Source of the DNA: Clostridia bacterium
GTDB taxonomy: Bacteria > Bacillota > Clostridia > UMGS1883
Assembly: GCA_017472685.1 (NCBI GenBank)
Contig: JAFUOO010000010.1
Span: 1 to 37,752, forward strand
Reading direction: 5' to 3'
Length of the DNA: 37,752 nucleotides
Positions within the stretch are counted from its first letter, which is position 1, and the number at the start of each line of letters is the position of its first letter. A program made the position numbers and the translations under genes. Below the pieces are notes generated by a model. It saw only the letters and a program-made list of their open reading frames with translations. It was not told the origin of the DNA and did not search any database. Shown here piece by piece: positions 6,900 to 15,690 of this stretch.

Positions 6900-9806
6900 A
6901 TGAAGACAAAAAGATTGTTGTCTTTTGTATTGACAGTAGTTATGCTTTTGTCAGTAGCGGTTATGCCCGCTATGGCAGAGGAAACACTTGTTCTTACAGA
7001 TATCGACGCGTCCACTGTTGAAGGTAAGGCTGTAAACAAGCTTGTTTCCAGAGGCATTATCAATGGCTATGACGACGGAACATACCGTCCCCAAAATTCC
7101 ATTTCAAGAGCAGAGTTCTGCGTTGTTATGGTAAAATTCCAGAGCCAGCAGGATTATATCAATCCCGATGCGTATACAGGCTTTGAAGACCTTGATACAG
7201 ACACAAACTACGCCTGGGCACGTCCCTACGTTGCAAAGGCTGTAGAGCTTGGCATTATCAACGGCTTCGAGGACAAGACCTTCCGTGCAGCTGACCCTGT
7301 AACTTACGAACAGGCAATCAAGATGATTGTGTGTGCACTCGGTTACGAAGAAGAAGGCATTAGGCCCACTATTCAGGGTGACTGGTCCAGCGGTTACGTA
7401 AAGATGGCTATGGACCTTAGTATTACAAAGAATACTTCCATTGCAAATAAGGGCAGAGCAGCTACAAGAGGCGAGGTTGCAATTCTGGTTGCTAACTCTC
7501 TTGATGCAGAAAAAAATTCCGACACAGGTATTGACGGCTGGAAGCCCGTAAATCCCGATGAGTCTCTCGGCTACGAAGAGGTTAAGGGTATTGTAACAGG
7601 TACCTTCCTTACAGAGCTTGAATATGCAGACAGCTCCGTTCCCAAGAACTGTATCCAGATTGACGACGAAATTTATGAAATCGGTTTCTCTGCAGATCCT
7701 AACGAATTCCTCGGCGGCGAAGTTGAGGCAGTTGTTAAGGAAGCAGGCGAAAACAACGATTATCCCGTAGTTGTAAGCATGGAATACACTGACAAGAAGG
7801 ATGTTCTTCAGATTGAAGCAGGTCTTATCGGTGTTTATGACGAGGGCGTGCTTGAATATCAGACAAAGAGAGACGGCAGCTACAAGGAAGCTAAGATTGA
7901 TGACGAATATATCACAATTTTCAACAACAAGGCTTACGAATATGATATTGAAGACCTTGAAAACATTGAAAACGGTAATGTAGTTCTTGTTGATAACAAC
8001 GGCGACAAGAAGTTCGATGTTATCAGAATTAATTCCTACGAAGTATTTGTAGTTTCTTCCAAGAATTCTTCCAGCCAGAAGATTACTCTTATGTATGATG
8101 CAGAATATGAAGGTGACGACACAATCGTATTCCCCGCAGAATCCACATCTCTCATTTTCTCTCTTAAGAGAAACGGTAAGGAAATCAAATTCAACGATAT
8201 TTCCAAGTGGGACGTTCTTAACATCAAGGCTTCTCCCGAAGATGCAGACGGTAAGAGATACTACGAAGTTATAGTAACACGTAATACTGTTTCCGGTAGC
8301 ATTACAGAGCGCGACACAGACGACGAAAGCTCAATTGTAATCAACGATACAGAATACTATATTGCAGACTCCCTTCTCGAATACATCGCAATGGGTGGCG
8401 AGGATGCACCTTCTCTCGAAATTGGCGAAAACGCACAGGTATATCTTGATGCGGCAGGCAAGATTGTTGCTGCAGCCGAAGCAAAGAACGATGTTTCTTC
8501 TGAAAAGTATGCTTACCTTGTTGCTCTCCGTCAGGACAGCGACGACAGCGATTATGACCTTGAGTTCAAGCTCTACGGTGTAGACGGTAAGATGCTTCAG
8601 ATCGGCTCTGCTGCAAAGATTCAGATTGACGGTGTTAAGTATAAGGCTCTCGACGAAGATATTCTCGATGTGCTTGAAACATCCGCTAAAAAGGCTAACG
8701 GCACATATGATGCTGCAGAAAACTATACTTACCATCAGCCCATCATTTATCAGACAAACTCCTCGGGTCTTATTTCTGTAATGCATACAGTAAATTCTCC
8801 CGAAAACGAAAAGATTTCAATGGAAATGAACACAGAAGAAGACGACTACTTTGTTGAGTACGACGAAAGACAGTACAAGTCCTCTTCCAAGAGCTTTACT
8901 GATTTCAAGGTATCCTCTTCCACAAAGATTATGTTCATTCCCGATAACAGAAACAACACAGATGATTACCTCACATTCTCGTCTTATTCCAAGGCTTTCG
9001 CTAACGGAAGAAAGTATCATGTTGAAGCGTTTGGTCTTACATCAAGCGGCACAGCTGCACTTGTTATGATGTACTGCCAGAACGACTCCAGAATCTACAC
9101 ATCTTCTTCTCCCTGGATGATTGTTGCATCCAAGAGCGAAACAAAGGACGGTACAGTTATCAAGGGCTACAAGAACGGTACAAGCTACTCCTTGTCCAGC
9201 GTAACTGTTTCTGAAGACGACGGTCCTTCCGTAAGTGCTATCGGTAAGGGTGACATCATCAGATACATCCTTGACGGTAACAACGAGCTTGTTGATTACC
9301 AGATTTGGTTTGACGCAAGTGATCCTTCACAGCTTGAAGAAGTTAATACAAACGACGACCTTTATGTAGATGAAGAAAACGATACAACAGGTGCAAACCG
9401 TATTATCGAAATTCACTCTACAAGCACAGAGCCCAGAAGCAACTACCCCAACGCAACCTTCCGTCTCCAGTTCGGTACTGTAACAGACCTTACTCTTAAG
9501 GACGGCGACGATGACGATTCTATCGACGAAGAATCCATCACAGTTTCCGGTGTGTTGGTAGAAGACGGTATTGAAATGGACTACTTTGACAAGGAAGATT
9601 CTTCTAACCAGAGTACAATCTCCAAGTCTATCGGCTCTTCCGTAAAGGTATTTAGCTATGACCGCGGCGGCAGAAGCAGTGACGTTGTTGCAGAGGCAGA
9701 CCTTTCCGAAATTCTTCCTTATTCGGAATACGGCGATGACGCAACAAGAGTTATCGTATACACAGCAAGCGGTACACTCAGAATGGTTTACATCATTCAG
9801 GAATAA
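6900..9806 (+). CDS. Secreted S-layer homology (SLH) domain protein
   Basis: 968 residues. A Sec signal peptide ends in AMA-EE near residue 26. Three SLH repeats follow at about 30-80, 95-145 and 155-200, each with the GIINGYxDGTYRP-like or related pattern and RAE/YEQ helices; SLH repeats bind pyruvylated secondary cell-wall polymer. The remaining roughly 760 residues are acidic, Asp/Glu/Ser-rich and beta-type, and no catalytic domain is recognised. It may be a structural S-layer or surface protein. AGGAGGATG precedes the ATG, and codon choice looks biased to a preferred set, which fits high expression. It has its own promoter and a strong terminator. Confidence 0.88.
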   Translation: MKTKRLLSFVLTVVMLLSVAVMPAMAEETLVLTDIDASTVEGKAVNKLVSRGIINGYDDGTYRPQNSISRAEFCVVMVKFQSQQDYINPDAYTGFEDLDTDTNYAWARPYVAKAVELGIINGFEDKTFRAADPVTYEQAIKMIVCALGYEEEGIRPTIQGDWSSGYVKMAMDLSITKNTSIANKGRAATRGEVAILVANSLDAEKNSDTGIDGWKPVNPDESLGYEEVKGIVTGTFLTELEYADSSVPKNCIQIDDEIYEIGFSADPNEFLGGEVEAVVKEAGENNDYPVVVSMEYTDKKDVLQIEAGLIGVYDEGVLEYQTKRDGSYKEAKIDDEYITIFNNKAYEYDIEDLENIENGNVVLVDNNGDKKFDVIRINSYEVFVVSSKNSSSQKITLMYDAEYEGDDTIVFPAESTSLIFSLKRNGKEIKFNDISKWDVLNIKASPEDADGKRYYEVIVTRNTVSGSITERDTDDESSIVINDTEYYIADSLLEYIAMGGEDAPSLEIGENAQVYLDAAGKIVAAAEAKNDVSSEKYAYLVALRQDSDDSDYDLEFKLYGVDGKMLQIGSAAKIQIDGVKYKALDEDILDVLETSAKKANGTYDAAENYTYHQPIIYQTNSSGLISVMHTVNSPENEKISMEMNTEEDDYFVEYDERQYKSSSKSFTDFKVSSSTKIMFIPDNRNNTDDYLTFSSYSKAFANGRKYHVEAFGLTSSGTAALVMMYCQNDSRIYTSSSPWMIVASKSETKDGTVIKGYKNGTSYSLSSVTVSEDDGPSVSAIGKGDIIRYILDGNNELVDYQIWFDASDPSQLEEVNTNDDLYVDEENDTTGANRIIEIHSTSTEPRSNYPNATFRLQFGTVTDLTLKDGDDDDSIDEESITVSGVLVEDGIEMDYFDKEDSSNQSTISKSIGSSVKVFSYDRGGRSSDVVAEADLSEILPYSEYGDDATRVIVYTASGTLRMVYIIQE

Positions 9807-9818
9807 TCTAAAAACTAA

Positions 9819-9846
9819 AAGGCGTTGCTGATGCAACGCCTTTTTA
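9819..9846 (+). terminator. Rho-independent terminator of the SLH gene
   Basis: Arms AAAGGCGTTGC and GCAACGCCTTT around a TGAT loop, ending in a T5 run. Confidence 0.92.
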
Positions 9847-9897
9847 CTTGAAAAAATTGTAGGGTTATGGTAACATATTCCCAAGAGGTGAATTATT

Positions 9898-11043
9898 ATG
9901 AATTGTTATGAAACAGCTAAGGGCTTAAGGTCGCTTGCAGTTTTCAGATGTATATTGAACAATGACATGATAAAGGCGTTTCTGGAGCTTTGTGAAGCAC
10001 CTGACGAGGACAGGCTGGGCGCTTTTACAGAAAAGCTTTATCAGAAGGGCGATAACATTTCCAGAGCCTTTCTTGAGGTGGTGCTTTTATCGGAAAACCT
10101 TCTCAGCGTAAAAAAGGCTTGTGACGAGCCCACGAGCCGCATCATTCTTGACAGGGCAAGCAAGGAGCTTGAAATTATCCGTAAAGCGGCAGAAACAGAA
10201 AGCACAGCCTTTTCAGCCTTTGGTTTATGGAAGGTTGAAACGCTGGATTTTGAAAAGCTTTTCAGCGAAAGACTTGACGACATTAAAAGCACAGGTTACG
10301 GTGTTTATGCAGAAAACACCATGTTTACCCTTGAGGGCAAAAACATTGTTCCCGCAATTTTTAAGGACGATACCACAATTGACTCCTTGAAGGGCTACGA
10401 AAGACAGAGATTGCAGATTGAAAATAATATAAAGGCACTTATAAAGGGCAAGGTTGCCGCAAATATGCTTCTTTACGGAGACAGCGGTACAGGTAAAAGC
10501 GCCACTATAAAGGCATTGGCAAATTTCTATGCGCCCATGGGTGTAAGGCTCATTGAAATAAAAAAGAGCCAGATATCGGAAATACCCTACATAATGGGGA
10601 AGGTAAGCAACAATCCTCTAAAATTCATACTTTTCCTTGATGACTTGACTTTTGACCCAAGTGACGATGCCTTCGGTAACATGAAGGCTGTGCTGGAAGG
10701 CAGCGTTGCCGCACGAGCTAAAAATACCTGTATATGTGTTACAAGCAATCGCAGGCACCTTGTAAAGGAAACAATGGCTGACCGTGAGGGCGGCGATTTG
10801 CACAGGCGTGACACCATGGAGGAAATCGGGGCGCTGACTCAGCGCTTCGGCTTGAGCGTTGTGTACGAAAAGCCCGACAGGCTTTCCTACATCAAAGTGC
10901 TTACAGATATTGCCGCCGATTATTCAATTACAATCAGTGAAGCAGAAATCAAAGAGGCAGAGGCTTATGCGATAAGCAAGGGTGGCAGAAGCTGCCGTGT
11001 TGCAAAGCAATATGTTGAAGAACTGATTAGGCGAATGGATTAA
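9898..11043 (+). CDS. DUF815-family AAA ATPase
   Basis: Predicted cytoplasmic P-loop ATPase of 381 residues. Walker A GDSGTGKS is at 194-201, a Walker B-like FILFLDDLTF follows near 240, and an arginine-rich block GGDLHRRDTMEEIGALTQRFG (about 296-316) matches the DUF815 pattern. The N-terminal 150 residues are helical and of unknown role. Members of this family are common in Clostridia and their cellular function is not established. GAGGTG precedes the ATG. It is separated from neighbours by terminators. Confidence 0.85.
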   Translation: MNCYETAKGLRSLAVFRCILNNDMIKAFLELCEAPDEDRLGAFTEKLYQKGDNISRAFLEVVLLSENLLSVKKACDEPTSRIILDRASKELEIIRKAAETESTAFSAFGLWKVETLDFEKLFSERLDDIKSTGYGVYAENTMFTLEGKNIVPAIFKDDTTIDSLKGYERQRLQIENNIKALIKGKVAANMLLYGDSGTGKSATIKALANFYAPMGVRLIEIKKSQISEIPYIMGKVSNNPLKFILFLDDLTFDPSDDAFGNMKAVLEGSVAARAKNTCICVTSNRRHLVKETMADREGGDLHRRDTMEEIGALTQRFGLSVVYEKPDRLSYIKVLTDIAADYSITISEAEIKEAEAYAISKGGRSCRVAKQYVEELIRRMD

Positions 11044-11055
11044 AAACATATTCAT

Positions 11056-11085
11056 AAAAATACACTGCAACAGCAGTGTATTTTT
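11056..11085 (+). terminator. Terminator of the DUF815 gene
   Basis: 13-bp arms AAAAATACACTGC and GCAGTGTATTTTT around an AACA loop. The T5 run forms the end of the stem and further T residues follow after AC. Confidence 0.88.
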
Positions 11086-11121
11086 ACTTTTTGTGGACAT
11101 ATTAACCTTGGAGGCGATTGA

Positions 11122-11256
11122 ATGAAATATATATGCAGTGTCTGCGGTTGGGTCTATAACGAAGACGAGCAGGAAATAAAATGGGAAAACCTGCCCGACA
11201 ATTTTAAATGTCCGCTTTGTAACGTTGGAAAGGATAAGTTCGAAAAAAGTGAGTAG
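11122..11256 (+). CDS. Short rubredoxin (44 aa)
   Basis: Small iron-sulfur electron carrier with two Cys pairs for one Fe(Cys)4 centre: CSVCGWVY at 5-12 and CPLC at 30-33. The usual loop between the halves is shortened, giving 44 rather than about 52 residues. The residue after the second pair is Asn, not the usual Gly. GGAGG lies 9 bp before the ATG. It may donate electrons to oxygen or peroxide reductases such as the rubrerythrin encoded at 22110. Its stop codon lies inside the terminator stem shared with the convergent Nudix gene. Confidence 0.85.
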   Translation: MKYICSVCGWVYNEDEQEIKWENLPDNFKCPLCNVGKDKFEKSE

Positions 11257-11275
11257 CTTTTGCTACTCACTTTTT
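11244..11275. terminator. Bidirectional terminator between rubredoxin and Nudix genes
   Basis: 14-bp perfect arms, AAAAAGTGAGTAGC and its complement, around a four-T loop, with T/A tracts on both sides. It serves both convergent genes, and the TAG stop codon of each gene is encoded in one arm. Confidence 0.93.
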
Positions 11276-11814
11276 AGTTTTTCCAATACCTTTTTGTATG
11301 TATCGGGCATTATGCAGTAATCGGGGTTTTTGTTCTCAAGCTCAAGCAGCAAAGAAGCAGCATCCATCCATTTTAACGCCGAAATTTCCTCTTTCTGAAA
11401 TGTGAAGGCTGTTTCAGGTGCATCGTAATGCAAAAGGTAAACCTTGTTGTATTCACGGTCTGTAAAGGTTTTCCGGTAAAAAACATTTATCTTTTCCACC
11501 AGCTGGTCAAAGGCGTGTGTAAGGCTGCTTAAAGCTGTTTTAATACCCAATTCCTCGCCAAGCTCCTTTAAAGCAGTATCCTCAAAGCTGTCGCCTGCAG
11601 ATACATGCCCTGCACAGGAAGTATCCCAGCAGGAGGGGAAGCTGTCCTTATTATCCGCCCTTTTTTGCAGAAGAATTTCATAGTTGTCGTTAACAATGCG
11701 GTAAACATAAATATGCACAGCTGCATGAAGCACACCCTTTTCGTGTGCAAGCGAACGCTCAATTATTTCGCCCGTGGGCGTACCGTTTTCGTTGTAAACA
11801 TCAAAGTATTCCAT
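11263..11814 (-). CDS. Nudix hydrolase (YfcD / IPP-isomerase-like)
   Basis: 183 residues starting MEYFDVYNENG. The Nudix box is GHVSAGDSFEDTALKELGEELGI, split as GHVSAGD + KELGEELGI, with Asp in place of the first Glu and Lys for Arg. The N-terminal layout and the box resemble the isopentenyl-diphosphate isomerase-like Nudix group (YfcD), whose members hydrolyse nucleoside or other diphosphates. The substrate cannot be read from sequence. The start is 10-15 bp from an AGG-type site downstream of a terminator, so transcription may depend on read-through or on a promoter not recognised here. Confidence 0.85.
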   Translation of the reverse strand: MEYFDVYNENGTPTGEIIERSLAHEKGVLHAAVHIYVYRIVNDNYEILLQKRADNKDSFPSCWDTSCAGHVSAGDSFEDTALKELGEELGIKTALSSLTHAFDQLVEKINVFYRKTFTDREYNKVYLLHYDAPETAFTFQKEEISALKWMDAASLLLELENKNPDYCIMPDTYKKVLEKLKSE

Positions 11815-11824
11815 AAAACCTCCA

Positions 11825-11856
11825 AAAATAGAGAGGGCATTCGCCCTCTCTATTTT
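11825..11856 (-). terminator. Terminator after the first trefoil protein gene
   Basis: 14-bp arms (AAAATAGAGAGGGC and complement) with a 4-nt loop and a T run. It ends the two-gene surface protein operon and sits just ahead of the Nudix ribosome site. Confidence 0.9.
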
Positions 11857-11864
11857 GTGTCCAA

Positions 11865-13157
11865 TTAGTTAGTTTGTGTCATTTTCCAATTCTGATTATA
11901 GGCAGAATTCTTGTAATCCTGAACAAGCATGTTGTTGGAGTTAATTGTGAGATAAAGTGAGGAATGAACGCTCTTGATGAGGTAGGTGTCATCGCTCTGC
12001 TTTTCAAGAATCCATCTCTGGTTGGGGTCTGTGCCTGCATACCATGTGATAATGGGGTCACCGGGTGTAAGAGACTGACCGTTAACGTCAAGATTCATAC
12101 CTGTTGCAAGGTTTGTAATGAAATATTCGCCGTTACCTGCATCTGTAAGTGTCCACTTTTGGTTATTGGGAATATCGCCTGTTGTAACAAGCAGACCGTT
12201 GTTGTCTGTAAGCTTCAAATCGCCGATTGAGAAGATGCGGTATGCGCCACTCTGAGGAACATTTGCGCCCTCGGGCATTGCCATTTCCTTAATTTCCCAA
12301 AGCTGAATAGCATTTCTTGTAAGAGAGGACTGGATTGTATTTGTAGCTGTTGCCTGTACGGGAAGGCCGGAGGAAGCGGAATAAATAAGTGTTCCACCCT
12401 CAACATCCTTGATTGTGAACATCTGGTTTTCAGCGCCTGTTGCATCCCATGTAATGATTTCGCCGCCTGCTTCTACGCTGTGACCGGAAACGTCAAAGTT
12501 CTGTCCGTTTGAAATGGACTGAATGAAGAAGAAACCATCTGTGGGAGCGGGAACAAAGCGGAACAGCTGGCTTAATTCGCCGTCCTTGGGTGCTGTGTAT
12601 TCAAGTGTATTGTGGTCTGTTGCTGTAAGCGCATTGCCAGTTTCCTTGTTGATGAGAGAATAAACCTTATCCTTGTTGATAACAGTTGCAACAATTACGG
12701 GAGCCTGCTTTGTTGTGAGTGTAACTGTCTTTGTAGTGCCGTCCCAAGCTACTTCCTTGTCAAAGGCTTCGCCTATGGCACGCACGGGAAGATAGGTTGT
12801 ACCATCCTGAAGGATGGGGTTTACGACATTACCATTAGCATCCTTTGCAGTGAACTTGCCGCCGTTGATAAAGATGTTTATAACGTCTGTCTTTTTTGCA
12901 AGGACGCTTACACCATTGATAAATACGCTCTTTGTTGCGTTGTCCCACTGAACATCGAGGTTAAGTGCGTTTGCAATTGCACGAACGGGAAGGTATGTTG
13001 TGCCGTTAACGAGGATGGGCGGTACTTCTACGCCCTGTGCATTTCTGCAGTCGATAACTTCGCCGTCGAGAATAACTGTTACATTGTCTTCTGCCATTAC
13101 GGGGATTGCAGAAAGTGCCATGATGAGTGTGAGTAAGATTGCCATTAGTTTTTTCAT
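11865..13157 (-). CDS. Secreted protein: two copper-amine-oxidase-N domains plus beta-trefoil lectin repeats
   Basis: 430 residues. The signal peptide ends near residue 22 (VMA-ED). Two tandem copper amine oxidase N-terminal-like domains (about 23-85 and 88-150) each carry the PILxxGTTYLPVRAI signature; in Clostridia these are wall- or stalk-associated modules and not oxidases. The rest (about 160-430) contains RICIN-like beta-trefoil repeats with QxW-type motifs (NQMF, NQKW, NQRW, NQNW), enough for two trefoils, which usually bind carbohydrate. AGGAGG precedes the start. It is a paralogue of the gene 67 bp upstream and probably co-transcribed with it. A role in surface glycan binding is inferred. 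Confidence 0.85.
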   Translation of the reverse strand: MKKLMAILLTLIMALSAIPVMAEDNVTVILDGEVIDCRNAQGVEVPPILVNGTTYLPVRAIANALNLDVQWDNATKSVFINGVSVLAKKTDVINIFINGGKFTAKDANGNVVNPILQDGTTYLPVRAIGEAFDKEVAWDGTTKTVTLTTKQAPVIVATVINKDKVYSLINKETGNALTATDHNTLEYTAPKDGELSQLFRFVPAPTDGFFFIQSISNGQNFDVSGHSVEAGGEIITWDATGAENQMFTIKDVEGGTLIYSASSGLPVQATATNTIQSSLTRNAIQLWEIKEMAMPEGANVPQSGAYRIFSIGDLKLTDNNGLLVTTGDIPNNQKWTLTDAGNGEYFITNLATGMNLDVNGQSLTPGDPIITWYAGTDPNQRWILEKQSDDTYLIKSVHSSLYLTINSNNMLVQDYKNSAYNQNWKMTQTN

Positions 13158-13224
13158 TGTGTTTTCCTCCTAAGATGTAAAATTATTATTTAACAGGGCT
13201 AGTATCCAGCTCTGCTTACAAGAC

Positions 13225-14487
13225 TTAATTGGTTGGTGCGGGTATGCTTTCCAATGGAACCGCAATGAAGGATGCCAAAGTCCAGTTCTGTTTATAGGCT
13301 TCGTTTAATTCTGTGTGGATAAGCTTGCCGTCGGAAACGGAAAGATAAAGATTTGAATGAACACTCTTTATGAGATATGTGTTATCTTCCTGCTTTTCAA
13401 AGGTCCATCGCTGGTTGGGGTCGCCGCTAGTTGCATAGGTGATAATGGGGTCGCCCGAGGTTTTGGAATTGTTTGCAACGTCCAGGCTTTTGTTTGTTCC
13501 CATGTTTGTTATAATATATTCACCATCTGTATTGGAAGTCAGAATCCATTGGCAGGAATCCTCATCGGCAAGAGCAAAGGTGTCTGCAGTAAGCTCGTAA
13601 CAGAGGGTGTTAGCTGCCTTTTCAACGGGTGTGAATTCAACAACATCCCACTTCTGAACTAAGCTCTCACGCTTTTCGTTCTGCTTTAACATTCCTGCGG
13701 AATCCTCAATGGGTAAAAGGGAGGAGAGTGCATAAATAAGGTAGCCGTCCTCTGTTTTTTCAATTGCAAACTTTTGATTGTCGGCTGTGCCCGGGTTGTA
13801 TGTAATGATTGATGCACCTACATTTTTGCTGTTGCCGTTAACATCAAAGTTCTTGCCGTTTGAAGCTGTTATATAGTAGTATCCCTCTGTATCGGACTCG
13901 GTAACCTTAAAGCCCTGGAAGCTGTAATGATAAAAATCTGTAAGCTCAAGCCCCTTGTCTGTAAGGCTTATTGCTTTACCCGATGCCTTGTTAACAAAAG
14001 CGTAGGTTTTATTCTCTTCAAATTCTGTAATCTCACGGCTGGTAAGGATAACTGTGTGTGTTTCCTGCTCCCATGAAACGGTTTTGTTGAAATGCTCGCT
14101 TATGGCACGGATGGGAAGGTAGGTTGTGCCGTCCTTTAAAATGGGGTTTACAACATTTCCGTTAATATCCATGGGGATTATTTTTTCGCCGTTTATGTAA
14201 ACATTTACAACATCTGTTTTTTCGGCGTTTTCGGGTGCGCCGTTAATAAACACGCTTTTTGTGGCGCTGTCCCATTCAATGGTAAGGTTTAACGCACCTG
14301 CAACTGCACGCACGGGAAGATAGGTTGTGCCATTCTGGAGAATGGGGCGCACAATGTTCCCGTTGACATCCTTGGGAACAAGCTCAACTCCGTCGATTAC
14401 CACCGTTATGTAGTCAGACCCTGCCAAGGCAGAAACCGACGATAAGAGAAGCATAAAAATTAATGTGAATACAAGAAACTTTTTCAT
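13225..14487 (-). CDS. Secreted paralogue: two copper-amine-oxidase-N domains plus beta-trefoil repeats
   Basis: 420 residues with the same architecture as the next gene. Signal peptide ends near residue 22 (ALA-GS). Two PILxxGTTYLPxRAx domains lie at about 24-87 and 90-152, then trefoil repeats with NQKF, SCQW, NQRW and KQNW motifs. Divergence from its partner is greatest in the trefoils, so the two may bind different ligands. It is the first gene of the pair, with its own promoter and AAGGAGAG ribosome site. Confidence 0.85.
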   Translation of the reverse strand: MKKFLVFTLIFMLLLSSVSALAGSDYITVVIDGVELVPKDVNGNIVRPILQNGTTYLPVRAVAGALNLTIEWDSATKSVFINGAPENAEKTDVVNVYINGEKIIPMDINGNVVNPILKDGTTYLPIRAISEHFNKTVSWEQETHTVILTSREITEFEENKTYAFVNKASGKAISLTDKGLELTDFYHYSFQGFKVTESDTEGYYYITASNGKNFDVNGNSKNVGASIITYNPGTADNQKFAIEKTEDGYLIYALSSLLPIEDSAGMLKQNEKRESLVQKWDVVEFTPVEKAANTLCYELTADTFALADEDSCQWILTSNTDGEYIITNMGTNKSLDVANNSKTSGDPIITYATSGDPNQRWTFEKQEDNTYLIKSVHSNLYLSVSDGKLIHTELNEAYKQNWTLASFIAVPLESIPAPTN

Positions 14488-14519
14488 ATATACTCTCCTT
14501 GGTATAATTATATATTTAC

Positions 14520-14548
14520 ATTATATATTATCAGTTTATATTTGTCAA
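14520..14548 (-). promoter_or_regulatory. Promoter of the trefoil surface-protein operon
   Basis: Minus strand: -35 TTGACA (14543-14548), 17-bp spacer, -10 TATAAT (14520-14525), a consensus promoter. It is divergent from the argC promoter, whose -35 is 30 bp away. Confidence 0.85.
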
Positions 14549-14555
14549 AATAAAT

Positions 14556-14570
14556 TGTATAAATATTGTA
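14556..14570. promoter_or_regulatory. Possible ArgR (ARG-box) site
   Basis: TGTATAAATATTGTA resembles the ARG box core TGAATAAATATTCA and lies just upstream of the argC -35. A second half-like match (TATGAATATTTTTGAAAG, 14608-14625) lies just after the -10. Two boxes flanking the promoter would suit arginine repression, but both matches are imperfect. Confidence 0.35.
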
Positions 14571-14578
14571 AAAAGGGG

Positions 14579-14607
14579 TTGCAATATTATGCGCAAGGGT
14601 GTATAAT
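14579..14607 (+). promoter_or_regulatory. Promoter of argCB
   Basis: -35 TTGCAA (14579-14584), 17-bp spacer, -10 TATAAT (14602-14607), 30 bp before the argC start. Confidence 0.8.
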
Positions 14608-14637
14608 TATGAATATTTTTGAAAGGAAGTATCGTTT

Positions 14638-15678
14638 ATGATAAAAGTTGGTGTTCTTGGTGCCACAGGCTATGCAGGCGAGGAGCTTGTAAGAATTTTG
14701 TCAGGTCACAAGGAAGTTAAAATAGAAATGCTTGTTTCCCATTCCTACGTGGGACAGAAAATGAGCGACATTTACCCTCATTTAAGAGGGGTTTGCGACA
14801 TTGTGTGCGAAGATTTAGATGTGGACGCGGCGGCAGAAAGATGTGATGTTGTTTTCACAGCTCTTCCTCACGGTGCATCAAAGGAGGTTATTCCCGCTCT
14901 TTACGCTAAGGGCTTAAAGGTTATTGACCTCTCGGGCGACTTTAGGTACAACGATGTTAAGGTTTACGAGCAGTGGTATGGCGAAACACATTCCAATCCG
15001 GAATTATTGGACGAGTCTGTTTACGGACTGTGCGAGCTTCACCGTGAAGAAATAAAGAAGGCACGCCTTATCGGTAACCCCGGTTGCTACACAACCTGCT
15101 CAATACTTGGCATGGCTCCCTTGGTAAAGAACGGTTATATTGATAATCAGTCCATTATTATCGATGCAAAGAGTGGTGTAACAGGCGCAGGCAGAGGCTT
15201 ACATATCAACTATCATTTCTGCGAATGTACAGAAAACTTGATGGCTTATAAGGTTGGTACACACCGCCACACAAGCGAAATTGAACAGGAATTGTCCCTT
15301 CTTGCAAATGAGGACATTGCCCTTTCCTTTACGCCTCACTTAGTACCCATGAAGCGCGGCATTTTTGCAACCTGCTACGCTAATTTAAAGGCTCAGAAAA
15401 CAACAGAAGAGATTGTTGAGTTATACAAGGAATTTTACAAAGGTGAAAAGTTTGTGCGCGTTTACGATGCGGGCAAGCTTCCCGAAAGTAACCATGTATC
15501 AGGCAGTAACTTTGTGGACATCGGCGTTGTTGTGGACAAAAGATTAAAACGGGTTATTGTAGTAAGCGCCATTGATAACCTTTTCAAGGGTGCGGCAGGT
15601 CAGGCTGTGCAGAACATGAACATTATGTTTGGTCTGGGTGAAGACACAGGTATAGGACTTGCGGGATTTTATATGTAA
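14638..15678 (+). CDS. argC: N-acetyl-gamma-glutamyl-phosphate reductase
   Basis: NADPH-dependent reduction of N-acetylglutamyl-5-phosphate to the semialdehyde, third step of arginine/ornithine synthesis. 346 residues. The N-terminal Rossmann motif GVLGATGYAGEEL lies at 5-17 and the catalytic Cys150 is in GNPGCYTTC. The C-terminal half has the family HRHTSEIEQEL and HLVPMKRG blocks. AAAGGAAG precedes the ATG. argB follows after 12 bp, so the two are an operon; argJ and argD are not in the window. Confidence 0.96.
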   Translation: MIKVGVLGATGYAGEELVRILSGHKEVKIEMLVSHSYVGQKMSDIYPHLRGVCDIVCEDLDVDAAAERCDVVFTALPHGASKEVIPALYAKGLKVIDLSGDFRYNDVKVYEQWYGETHSNPELLDESVYGLCELHREEIKKARLIGNPGCYTTCSILGMAPLVKNGYIDNQSIIIDAKSGVTGAGRGLHINYHFCECTENLMAYKVGTHRHTSEIEQELSLLANEDIALSFTPHLVPMKRGIFATCYANLKAQKTTEEIVELYKEFYKGEKFVRVYDAGKLPESNHVSGSNFVDIGVVVDKRLKRVIVVSAIDNLFKGAAGQAVQNMNIMFGLGEDTGIGLAGFYM

Positions 15679-15690
15679 GGAGATTTTATT

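Noticed and set aside
9327..9884. 185-codon minus-strand frame
   Set aside because: It is antisense to the SLH gene and begins beyond its terminator, with no supporting start signal.
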